Of a DNA stretch of 64,000 nucleotides, positions 37,300 through 47,150 are shown in pieces. A program made the translations under genes and the position numbers. The first letter of the stretch is position 1. Every line of letters begins with the position of its first letter. Source of the DNA: Platycnemis pennipes (lineage: Eukaryota; Arthropoda; Insecta; Odonata; Platycnemididae). The notes under the pieces were generated by a model, which was given only the letters and a program-made list of their open reading frames with translations, was not told the origin of the DNA and made no database searches. The stretch covers positions 42,688,354 through 42,752,353 of the forward strand of contig OW121849.1 of the NCBI GenBank assembly GCA_933228895.1, given 5' to 3'.

Positions 37300-37620
37300 C
37301 GGATTGATGTGGTGGCTTCAGTACGCTAGTGCCAGGGTTCGAATCCCGCTAGTGGCAGAGATTTTTCATTGTTATACCGGTGGCTACTTTAGTACTGCGT
37401 GTAGAAGACGTCTGTCAGATGGGACGTTTAACCATGGACTCCTCGGCGCTTTTCGTTGAGAGTAGGTTGATGCTAGTGCGTGATTTCTCTCCACCCTTCC
37501 TCCGTTCCCAGAATAATTCTACCCCTTCTACCCATATCCAATGATTCGCCTATTCTAAGTGGCCCTAATTACCTTAACTTTCGGTCGCCTCCCCAAATAA
37601 CTACCACTATTGCTACTACT
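37300..37620 (+). mobile_element. tRNA-headed SINE, family B, sense
   Basis: GATGTGGTGGCTTCAGTACG (A-box region) is followed by a perfect B box in CAGGGTTCGAATCCCGCTAG, then GTGGCAGAGATTTTTCATTG and GATGGGACGTTTAACCATGG. The end is CCCTAATTACCTTAACTTTC, then CTCCCCAAATAACTAC and a (CTA)n-like tail at about 37600-37620. It is the best-preserved copy of the family. Confidence 0.85.
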
Positions 37621-37790
37621 ACGACGAGATTTAAGATCATGTAATATTCACATCGCGAAACGATACATCGACACTTTAGTCTAAGGAAATTAATGCTATA
37701 GTGCAATATACTAATCCGTATATCGCACAGTGTTAATAGAGGCTAATCTTGGTTAAAAACGAATGCAACACAGCGATGGGAATAAAAAAT
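37563..37790 (+). repeat. Dispersed repeat, copy 2 (SINE-B tail plus about 190 bp)
   Basis: This is the partner of 34498-34718. Here the repeated block is continuous with a full SINE-B upstream. Both copies end at GGGAATAAAAAAT and then diverge at once. Confidence 0.9.
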
Positions 37791-37799
37791 ATACGAACG

Positions 37800-40445
37800 G
37801 ACCCTTACTTCCCAGATGGATCAAAGCTCTAGACTTCAGGGAAACGGAGCAGCAAGCATCCTATCATAATATATACATGAATTAGGTAATTTACTTTGCC
37901 GTTATGGATACAATCTTAATGTGGATATGAAAAACAGTGATCAAATTTGTTTGAAGAATAAGCTAAAACCAAGGAGTGGTTATGGGATGGGAGTACAATC
38001 CACTATTGCATGGAAAGAAATTGATTTCTTAAAATTGGTAAATTCAGCGCAGTAATAATGCTCAGAGAATAACCTAAACACCTCAGCCTAACAAAGGCAA
38101 CGAAATATTACAGCGGAGGAAGAAGACCTGACCAGAAAAAGAGTCGATATGAGCATGGTATCATAATCGGTAGGATGATCCTCAACTCCTATGAAAACGA
38201 TATCAAGGGAGACTTAAAAGGATGGTGGGAAACGGAAATTAGCCCACTTTTTACGGGGATTCTCCAATTAGGTACCGTGCTGAGTCCAATTGACTTCCTA
38301 CACATAAGCATACTAACGAAATAACTTGAAATTGAATCTTTTAAGATTTTCCTGATTGACTGAGAGTAGTGTTTTTATCCCTGATGTCATTTTGATTGAG
38401 TTTTGATGTCATTAATGTAGAAAGTCTATTTTTTTCCTGTAAATACATTAACGTTCTTCTACCACCAACGATGCCGCTATCAGCTTAAGTTACATAAGTT
38501 CCCTATGGTTTCAGGCTTAGCTATGAGGAAACGCATATTCGATTATGAGAAGAAAAAACTGGGGAAACGTTTTAGGGAAACCACTGGAGCACAGAGGAAC
38601 TATTCCCCTTTCCCTGATGCGTAAATTTTATGCTCTATTGTAGTGAACACTTGGCGAAATAGGGCCTCTCATCGTCGTGTTCAGCACTGTCGCTTATCGC
38701 ATTGATAACACCTATACCTATCTGAAATTTGTGTGAGGACTTCCGCAGTGCGAGAACATTGCATCTTTCGGGTTCTACCGCGTTGTCGTTGCTTTTAGTA
38801 CAAAAATTGCAGAATGCAGGAAAAACCGTTGTACCGAAAGCAACAACGACTCGGTGAAACACGAAAGATGCAGCTTTCACTATCATCAATATCTCGTTTT
38901 GCAGACATTTTAACCTTTTGCTGAAAATGGAGAGAAACGAAATTCCAGACGCTAAAGATATATTCTAAGAAGGGCATGAATTCTTTCAAAAAGAAAATTT
39001 ACGATCTTGAAACATGACACGTGTCCCTATCGCTTGAGACGGTTACAGTTGAAAAATACAGGGAGCCGTGCCGGCCATTTCGTGCAAAAGGTTTTCTCTC
39101 TGGATCAGATGCAGAGGAAGAATTCCACATTCGGCGCAATGAGATGATATGAATGACACCTCAGAAATCAACGAGAACAATATTCAGATGATCGTTAGAA
39201 CTTGAATATACCCCTTTCGGATTTCGAAACCCCATTGCCTTTACCTCATACAAAAATCAGCGTATGAAGTTGCTGGTTGTCGATTGACAATTCATGATAA
39301 CATACTTAAGTAATATCATGGAGTAAGTACCTATATACATAGCATACTGTATTAAGGTACGCATAGTTAGCATACACTTAATCCATGGTAATGAACATAA
39401 AAACGTAAAAGTGAAAGTTTTTTTGTTCACAAGAAGATGGCATTTGCTTTTAAGGTTAAAATGCGCTGCACCGAAAGGTTTCATAAGCACAGAAGTGAGA
39501 AATTGTGGCGAAATATCGTACCCACTACTATTATGTTTGCTCTGAAATATTCAAAAAATGTTTTTAAAAAAAACAGGACTTATCAAAGATTCATTTGTTT
39601 AACATTCTATATCCCAGGCCATTCCATAGTTTTAGAGGTTTACCAGGCTCACAAATTTCCTGCAAGGGTCAAAAGATCGCCGCATCCTCCACGGGAGCTT
39701 TCCTACTTCCCTTCATTCGCCAACACATAATTCGTCCATCGCTTCTTTGCGGACAGATGCCACTTCGTCGCTCGGTACCCATCCTTGCCGTCCCTTGAGT
39801 CTCTCATCGGACTCGCCTTTGGTCCGCGAAAAATAAGCACAACTTAAGCTTTAGAAATCACTACACGTGGCCAGCCGAGGATAAAGAAACGTTATTTCCT
39901 TGACACTGAATAGCATTTTCCCAGCGTTAATTGCAGTCTAATAAAACCATAAAAGATTAGTGAATCACCACAACGGTGAATAAGGCAATGCGAGTATTGT
40001 ATGCTGCCAACCTAAACTTCACGGGCGCGACTCAAGGTCCCTGATCTGAACCTGAAGATTATGTGAAACCAAATCGTAACCCGGGTCGAGTTTTATAATA
40101 AATTTAGTGGTATCAGCAAAAGTTTCCTTTTCTTCCTCGTTATATAGATTTTGAAGGCAAATATTTTTACCTACGCTTCACTAAAAATAAGGGTAATAGG
40201 TGTGATTGGCACGATCTATGAAAGACATAATTATTCCTGTAATCTGTGATAATATATTAAATAAATAGGGAACACAGACTCATCTAGAGACTCAAAATCA
40301 TAAATATTTAAGTTTAACTCCATACCAAAAGCGGAGACGTCTGAATCAGAATCTGAAGGCAGGTTAAACCAAAATTTAAGCTATACGACTGATATCAAAC
40401 ATTCGAAATTGAAACAACCTCAATTGTCGCTAGATCGCGATAGAT
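37800..40445. other. Intergenic stretch without a recognisable gene
   Basis: Frames at 38635-38989(-), 39257-39490(-) and 39437-39798(+) carry no motif I recognise and lack supporting splice context. The sequence is otherwise unremarkable. Confidence 0.3.
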
Positions 40446-40449
40446 AGAT

Positions 40450-40642
40450 TTATGGATGGCCAGGCGGTAGCTAGACCGGTATCGCGCCGGCCTTGCGACC
40501 CAAAGGTCGCGGGTTCGGATCCATGCGGGAATACCGTGTTTGTCTCAGAATTAAATTTTTCCAGCTCTTTAAGTTCAGCTAAATAAAATGATATAACCTT
40601 GGTCGCAGGAGCACTTAGAAACCCAAGAGTACTACTAATGGA
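40450..40642 (+). mobile_element. tRNA-headed SINE, family A (better-preserved copy)
   Basis: GGCCAGGCGGTAGCTAGACC (A box), GCCGGCCTTGCGACCCAAAG, and a clear B box in GCGGGTTCGGATCCATGCGG. The body, ending GATATAACCTTGGTCGCAGG, AGCACTTAGAAACCCAAG and AGTACTACTAATGG, matches the older copy at 33600-33768. Confidence 0.85.
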
Positions 40643-40649
40643 CATCACC

Positions 40650-41485
40650 AAAGAGTTGAAAAAATAGACAATTTATTAAATATTTTCACTGCAGTTTTTT
40701 AAAAACTAATCAAATCGCTAGGTAAAAATAAAGAGAATATGCAATATCTCACCTTTCAGCCACCATTTTATCGATGCAGTACGATTAATAGATTATTACT
40801 AGGTTAGTAAGTAGTAGTTAGCTATATAATGCAGTTCGAGTTCACGGAATAGGTTACAGTATTTTTTGAGACTTTCAAGGAGTCCAGGAGAACTATTAAA
40901 GGCTGGTAGCCTTGGTTAAATCTGCCTAGTTACTAAACAATTTTTTTCAAAAATCGCCAATGAGAAAACATAAGCAACGTATTTCACCAGAAGACCTACA
41001 GCCAATCTCAATGAGCTATTCAAAAATTCTAATGTAATGGTTTACATTGGACACTCATTAGACAGGTGGGACTAATTGTTCAAATCATATATTCTTTACG
41101 CGGTGTTATATGCGCTCTGCATCTCTGCATGCGCCAAAATGTACAACGAGAAGCATCGTGTAAAACTACGTTTACAGCACCTGCCAACTTCTCACGGCAT
41201 AGTCTAAGTATGAAATATACCAATGCTTCGGGAAAAACGAAGATTCTCGTGATCCGTACGCAGCGTGTTAATCCAATTCATGTCATTTCAGGAAATCTTT
41301 CATTTCTTTATACCTGAGTAACTGTTCTTAACTGCTGTTTACACACCAATGTTGGCCATTTACATAGAGAGAAATATAGTCGGATAACGAAACAACTGTG
41401 AAAATAAATTGAAGATGGTATAGCGACTGACCACGATGTTATGCCCGACTCTGGTTTAAGAGGATCACAAGTGAGATATTCTGAG
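40650..41485. other. AT-rich intergenic sequence
   Basis: No gene or repeat is recognised. The frame at 41066-41317(+) has no domain. Confidence 0.3.
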
Positions 41486-41492
41486 ATTCTTA

Positions 41493-41700
41493 AGGCCTGG
41501 TTACACGATACATTAACCCGTACGAGTTAATGTGTAAATGAATGAACGCGAGAATGTACGCGAAAATGCACCGTGTAACCACACCAAAATGTACAAATGA
41601 ATGAATGCGTGAACAGAAAATAGAACCTGTTCTATTTGGTTCATGCATTCGCACAAGTTGAGCAGAAACCATTCACGCAAATGTGGCCTTTAGGCATGAG
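41493..41700. mobile_element. MITE of the 'TTACACGRTA' group
   Basis: GGCCTGGTTACACGATACAT at the left and, inverted, GCACCGTGTAACCACACC at about 41568-41585 form short terminal-like repeats. Beyond these come GAACCTGTTCTATTTGGTTC, CATTCGCACAAG and CATTCACGCAAATGTGGCC. The same blocks occur at 55862-56059 (TTACACGGTA, GAACAGGTTCTATTTTA, CATTCGCACAAGCATTCACAC). There is no coding capacity. Confidence 0.7.
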
Positions 41701-42067
41701 AGAGTCAATACGAAGCAGTCCATAATATAGGAGGAAGAAGAAAAGGATATGACAATGAGAAATTGAAAGGGTTGCGGAAACCAGCAATATAAAATACTCG
41801 AATACCAAATAATGGCAATATCAAATAATGGAAATCCAAATTGCGGAAACCAGCAATAATATATTTCGGCTGTATTCACTGCGAAAAAGTAACGAAGTAA
41901 AATGTATATGTTTGCACTATATTTCTCGTGTAGTAATAGAGTAAGTGTCCTGCTCCGCATAAGGCAGGGAATTCAGAAACCAAGGGAATTAATTCGTCGT
42001 CCACACAATTAATTCACGTAGTACATGCTGTGGGCGTAGTAGATCTTTTAAGAGGCTGGCTTCACCA

Positions 42068-42364
42068 CACTGTAAAAAGTTGATCTGATTTTCAGTGCGA
42101 TCTGAATTTAAGCGCTGTCTGGTTGTAAGGCAGGAACACGGATTTAAGGTGCGGAAGAGGCAGGAACATGGATGGTTGGTACACGAGCAGTTAAGCAGGA
42201 AGCAGAGGGAGCAGTATTCAGGATGGTCTGATTTTCAGTCGTTCACCTGCCTTATTTTTAGACAAGATATTACTGCTGAATTTCAACATACCCTGTCTTA
42301 AAATTGTTGCATCTGAAATTCAGATCGCTTTTGTACCTTATAATCAGATCTACTTTTTACAGTG
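42068..42364. mobile_element. Non-autonomous DNA transposon with CACTGTAAAAAG ends, 297 bp
   Basis: The left end CACTGTAAAAAGTTGATCTG and the reverse complement of the right end CACTGTAAAAAGTAGATCTG differ at one position. A second inverted block follows: GCGATCTGAATTTAAG on the left, GCGATCTGAATTTCAG on the right. The interior contains two GGCAGGAACAYGGAT words and no reading frame. CACTG termini resemble those of CMC/Chapaev-type transposons, but a target duplication is not clear, so the superfamily is only a suggestion. Confidence 0.8.
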
Positions 42365-42369
42365 CACTG

Positions 42370-43250
42370 ACATCGAAGGAGTCTGGCTAAATGCTAAACG
42401 AGGGTCGGCAAGATTTAATCATAGATATCTGAGGCATTTTTCAGGTAAGACTCGAAAGTGACGAAATTTTGACTCTACAGCCCCGACAGCATGTTAATTG
42501 GATAGAAGGCAGCGGATTGGTGCATTGAATTAACATTGTGGTTCGTCTGTACTGTGACGTCACAGCCTCGCCATTTAGGCGGTTGACCAATTTCAATCCC
42601 TTCCTGAATAAGGTTCCTGATTACTTTCACATGGTTATCAAAATAACTCTGCCGGAAATGACCAAAATTGTGTATATTAAGCATAAACCTAATCAGAAAA
42701 AGTACATTCGAAGCCAGTCGGTTTCTCGATTACACTAAAATATATGTTGCTAGCTCTATCCTGCTATAGTAGGTATATTTAATCACAAGCATTATATTAG
42801 CGACTGAACAATGACACCGCAGAACAGACAGAACAGGAATGTCTTTTCTTCAATCCACGAAGTTTCAGAGCAAATGTCATCAAAATACCCAATAGATAAA
42901 TCATTTGATAGACCACGTTTTTATTACATGTAGGTATATGCAATACTCATTTTAAATCTGAATTAATATCTCTCTTCCATGCATAGAGATGTTTTCAATG
43001 AATTATCTAAAATACCTTTGTGTGTGTGAGGGTAAATGAACAACTTTCTTCCAAACCATTGATCTGCACTCTAATAACGTTTTTTGTAGAATGTACAAAC
43101 GTATATTAAAAGTTTAACGGTTAGCGGACCGGACCGTACCAGTAAAAAAAAAAAAAAAGCTCTTGAGATAAGTTGCCTGATTAATTTAATTTCCCTGGGC
43201 GTTTGCCTAGATTATTATAGCCTGGGGTTATTGTTCTTATTCTCTGATAC
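42370..43250. other. AT-rich intergenic sequence with an A14 tract
   Basis: No gene is recognised. A run of 14 A lies at 43144-43157, possibly a retroposon tail, but no SINE or LINE body precedes it that I can identify. Confidence 0.3.
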
Positions 43251-43256
43251 GTAGAA

Positions 43257-43405
43257 GGTAACGCACCACATAGACCGAATGACAAATGAAGGAATCCTAA
43301 GAAGAGTAGAAGAAAAGAGAAGTTTGATAAAAACGTTAAAAATAGGACGGCATAACTTAATCCGCCATATCTTGAGACATGATGGTCTCAAGATATGAAG
43401 TAGTC
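43257..43405 (+). mobile_element. LINE tail fragment (family of 1-705)
   Basis: The + strand reads DRMTNEGILRRVEEKRSLIK and, a little further, HNLIRHILRHDGLK before stopping. This matches the tail seen on the minus strand at 1-300 and 53648-54240. It is very short and abuts a tail of the CR1/Jockey-like family. Confidence 0.7.
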
Positions 43406-43539
43406 GTATTGGAAAAAGTACATTGAAAGAATAGCAAAGGAAGACCTCGTATGAGATACGTGATTAGAGGTGGCATACCGGCTGTCTGACTGCCGTCCCG
43501 AGGAACGATTCGCCGCATCAAGTCCACAACCTGGCGAAT

Positions 43540-44160
43540 TTTTTTTGAGCAAACAGTCTTAGTTCTTTGGATTCATCAAAGGAGTGCTAGGAAAATCATG
43601 TACGCGAAATTAGCCACTCTACTCTTGTTAGACATCATTTGGAATACGCTGCCAGTATGTGGGATCCTTAAATAGGATTAAATAATTAACTGGGGCGTGT
43701 GCGGCGAAGATCTGCAAAACGTGTAAAGGGACGGTATGATACCTAGATTAGCGTAACCAGTCTATTAGATGAACTAAGTAAACGTGAACCATCGCAGGAT
43801 GATTTTTTTAAAAGTGTCACCCTTTGGTTTACAATTACCGATGAACTAAAATAGTAATCATTTTCAGGTCGTAGGCTGAAATTCAGACTTAATCTCTTAA
43901 CTAAATTCCAAGACAATAGGGTATGACGTTAAAACTTTAACTGATGACGTTAAAAATATTTTGCGAACTCCAACTTACTATGGTAGACTGGACCATGATC
44001 ATATAATTATAGATGAAAGGCGAAATGAGAGATTCAAAATGTCCTTCTTTCCTCATAATTAGGGATATGAACAGCTGTAAATATATCCAATAGTTTAAAT
44101 ACAATTGTATCAATGGATAGCATAGGTAGTTGCATGTTGATGTAAGGACTTTAAGCTAAC
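43540..44160 (+). mobile_element. CR1/Jockey-like LINE tail, degraded
   Basis: LVRHHLEYAASMWDP (43620), GRVRRRSAKRVKGRYDT (43695), then GRRLKFRLNLLTKFQ (43868) and an FKMSFFP equivalent near 44035. These align in order with the C-terminal region of the LINE at 6940-7290. Stops and frame changes are frequent. The RT domain is missing. Confidence 0.8.
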
Positions 44161-44224
44161 CCAACTAACCGCATGTTATTGCATGCTTGCGATATCGGTA
44201 GGATAAAGTCAAGAATTGATGCAT

Positions 44225-44585
44225 TCGAAATGTGATGCTACATAAGAAAAATAAAGAAAAAATGGATCGACGGAGTGCCAAACGAAAAAGTACTAAGAAG
44301 AGTGGGAGAAAAGAGAAGTCTTCTAAAAACTTAAATAAAAGACAGGACAACTTAATCGGCCACATCTATAGATATGTTGGCTTGATGAACACAATCATCA
44401 ACGGAAAGGTGAATGTAAAGATTGGAGAAGGAAGGCCTCTTTATGAAGACACTTAATATATGGAGTAAGTTGTTAAGGATGAGAAGGAAAAGAATTATGT
44501 ATTATTAAGAGGTTAGCCGATATGAAAAACGAGTGGAAAGCTGCGTCAATCCAATCTTAGGATTGTGGCCGATAATGATGATGAA
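44225..44585 (+). mobile_element. LINE tail (family of 1-705), 3' end
   Basis: KKSGRKEKSSKNLNKRQDNL, then IGHIYRYVGLMNTIINGKV and KIGEGRPL resemble the family tail LIGHILRHDGLMKTI...GRGRPR, with frameshifts. The copy finishes in GATAATGATGATGA at about 44571-44584, the family's trinucleotide 3' tail, which also appears inverted as TTCATCATCATCGG at the start of the copy at 53648. Confidence 0.75.
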
Positions 44586-44794
44586 TTTCAAAATAAAAAT
44601 TAATTTTCGAGCAAGAATAAGGAAGTTCACAAAAGCTAACAATGATGCGTGACATGAATTTGTGAGCTGACTCTTAAAATTTCAAAGAACGAACTATATT
44701 CAATGAGTGTTAGCTCGAAGGTTTCCGCGGCGTTGGTTTAATGATCTCTGTATAGTTCCGGAACATCTTCCACGTTAGTTGGCTTAATTACAAC

Positions 44795-44856
44795 AGTTTC
44801 GCTGACTGTCCAGTCAGCGTCTTCAGGTCGAAGGTCATTGGACAGTCCGCGAAACT
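44795..44856. repeat. Nested hairpin: perfect 8-bp stem inside a longer inverted repeat
   Basis: AGTTTCGC at 44795-44802 pairs with GCGAAACT at 44849-44856. Inside it, GCTGACTG-TC-CAGTCAGC at 44801-44818 is a perfect 8-bp stem with a two-base spacer. A second TGGACAGTC word at 44839-44847 can pair with the GACTGTCCA of the first hairpin. The function is unknown. Such motifs are common in untranslated parts of retroelements. Confidence 0.75.
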
Positions 44857-44944
44857 ATAGTTATCAATCCAAATAACGCGGAGGAAATATCGGAAATATT
44901 CAGAGAGCAATCTTAAGGTTGTTGTCTAATGCTGATGACTTTTC

Positions 44945-45520
44945 TTTTTCTCCCGATTCCGCGTGATTTTCCCAATGCATGCCTCGCCAAGTACGTCTGT
45001 TGCATCCTGCAGGTCGGGATGCGATGCCCGGCCTCTCCTCTCTTCGCCGCCGTCGTCTGGACCTTTCTTCTCCAACCCCCCCCCCCCCCTCCCCTCGGCC
45101 TGGTGCACTTCCCTCCCTCCTTTCCTCTACCCCTAAGTCTACCCTAACCATCCCTCGATCCTGTTCCCCCGAACCCTTCCGTCGACCCGCCGCCGGAACC
45201 CCTTACATTGCCTCACGATATTCACTCTTTTTTTATTCCTCCAGCTTCCAGGCAGACGACGTCGTCGGCGGTCCCGAAAACTGAAGGACTCCACGCCCCC
45301 TTCCACGGCGCGAGAGGATCTTAAGAGCACACCCCACCGCTTCCTCTTCTTCCCGCTACACCCCCCAAAATGGGTGCACCGTCAGTCTCCCTTAGTAGTG
45401 TCTCAATTAACATATTCACGAAGCGGCGGGGGCTGGCAGGAGGGGGCTGGAGGGGTGGGTCAGAGTCCTGTTTTTTTCTCTTTTGTCTCGCATACGCCTC
45501 CGCACCGTGCTCGTCGGAAC
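44945..45520. other. GC-rich, C-rich island
   Basis: A C-rich + strand block (a run of 13 C near 45077-45089, CCGTCGACCCGCCGCCGG) resembles the island at 16.5-17.8 kb. Open frames run on both strands with low-complexity Pro/Ser/Arg content and contradict each other. It may be the promoter or first exon of a gene that I cannot resolve. Confidence 0.35.
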
Positions 45521-45559
45521 GAAAAATTGGAAAAAAAAATGAGTAAGCCAAAATTTCGA

Positions 45560-47100
45560 CGCCTCTTGTACCGAGAGGTCAAAATGGCAGGCAATTTCAT
45601 TCATCAATACTTTGGATGGATGCATATACATCATGCGAGATGATAAGTATATAACGGCGAAATAGGCAGGCATCTTCCTCACTGCAATCTCGAATAGCAC
45701 ACGAATCCTTTCCTCGTGAAAGCAGGGCAGGGTTAATTCATTTTCGAGAGGTTAATGATTTTTGCCCATCGCTCAAGATAAAAATATGACTTTGCGAACA
45801 GTATTTCCTTCAGCGATATCTCGAACAAAATCTTCAACAAAATTAGATAGATCACCTCGATTCACGGACACAAGCAAATGCCTTAGCGAAATAAATCATC
45901 TGAGAATAAATAATAAATTACGTGAATAATCGGTGAAGCACAACAAATAGAGTTTCGCTTACAATTAGAATTAAAAGCAAAAGAAGTAAAGAGAGAATCA
46001 TGCCGTAACACTGTTATGCGAAGCTTAAAAACGACAACAGTTAAAAAGTATCAGAACGCAACATTAAGATATACCAAACAAAGAATCACGGAATAACTGA
46101 ACTATGCATTCGCTTTTGCTCGTTTCATCCACACATTTCATCACTTAATGAACTGACTGACTTGGCGAAAAAATTTTGGTTCATGAAAGTAGTTTGGAAG
46201 GTACGAAATTCGCGTGAAAGCAGGTCAGGGTAAACACGTCTGTGATGATTGCCTTTTAGACACTTAGCTACCATCTGACGGCCAAGCACGGTACTATTAA
46301 GAAATTACGAATGACTGAAGGTAGCAATGGAACCCTAACAGATGGCAGCACAACAAGAAATACCGTCTGCAGTTGCACAATCGTGCATGCCCGGCTTATC
46401 GGAGTGACCGAGTTCCCTATGGCTCCTCACGAAGCCATACTGTGATATCTAGGAGAGTGAAGGTCATAAAATGTACTTAAATTAGCATTAAACTGGCCTT
46501 AGTTACTAATTGCGTTTCGTAGGAGGAGCTCACCACCCTTTGAAATATTCGTTAAATTAAGCAATGTCACCAACATTTCCATTCCACTTTAAATACCTAT
46601 TATTATCAAACACATTGAGAATGTATTTTGCCACATAACTGAAATAGATTAGTGACAGAGATGATATCCGCGACTGAAATTGACTTCAACGCATCAGCAT
46701 GCCCGACATGTGAACAAGCTAAATGATAAGGCAGGGGAACAAACGCAATTTTTAATGTAAAAACAAAACGTCCCAGTAATTGTCACCAACCGATGAGTGC
46801 ATAGTTGAAATAGCGTAAAGGAGCTTGGTGCTTAATACTGAATTGATAAACCAACAGTATATGCGAGAAAATGTGATTAAGATGATTTTAAAAATTGAAT
46901 TAAGCTAAATATTATATTTCCACCTTGCGCCCGTAGTGCGATTTTTTTATGGAGTCACCTTTAAATCACCGTGACTTGACGTAAACAATTTGGAAATAAA
47001 ATTTATGAAAGAAAAGCACCTTTTTTAGAGTTGAAAAAAATTTTGCTTGCGTGACTTTAATTTTCACAACTAGGGAATTACTGAAATAGAGTTAAGTTCA
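45560..47100. other. AT-rich region upstream of the SWIB gene
   Basis: No coding frame above chance length is seen. This should hold the 5' untranslated region and promoter of the SWIB-domain gene. A CCAAT lies at about 47123, roughly 30 bp before the start codon. No TATA box is obvious. Confidence 0.3.
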
Positions 47101-47150
47101 AACGTTGGTAACTCCCCACTGGCCAATACCAGCCGTTACTACAAAGGAAG

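Noticed and set aside
44795..44856. Hammerhead ribozyme on the minus strand
   Set aside because: The CTGAAGA and GAAAC-like parts are near, but the closing base of stem II uses up the G that should follow it, so the catalytic core does not form.
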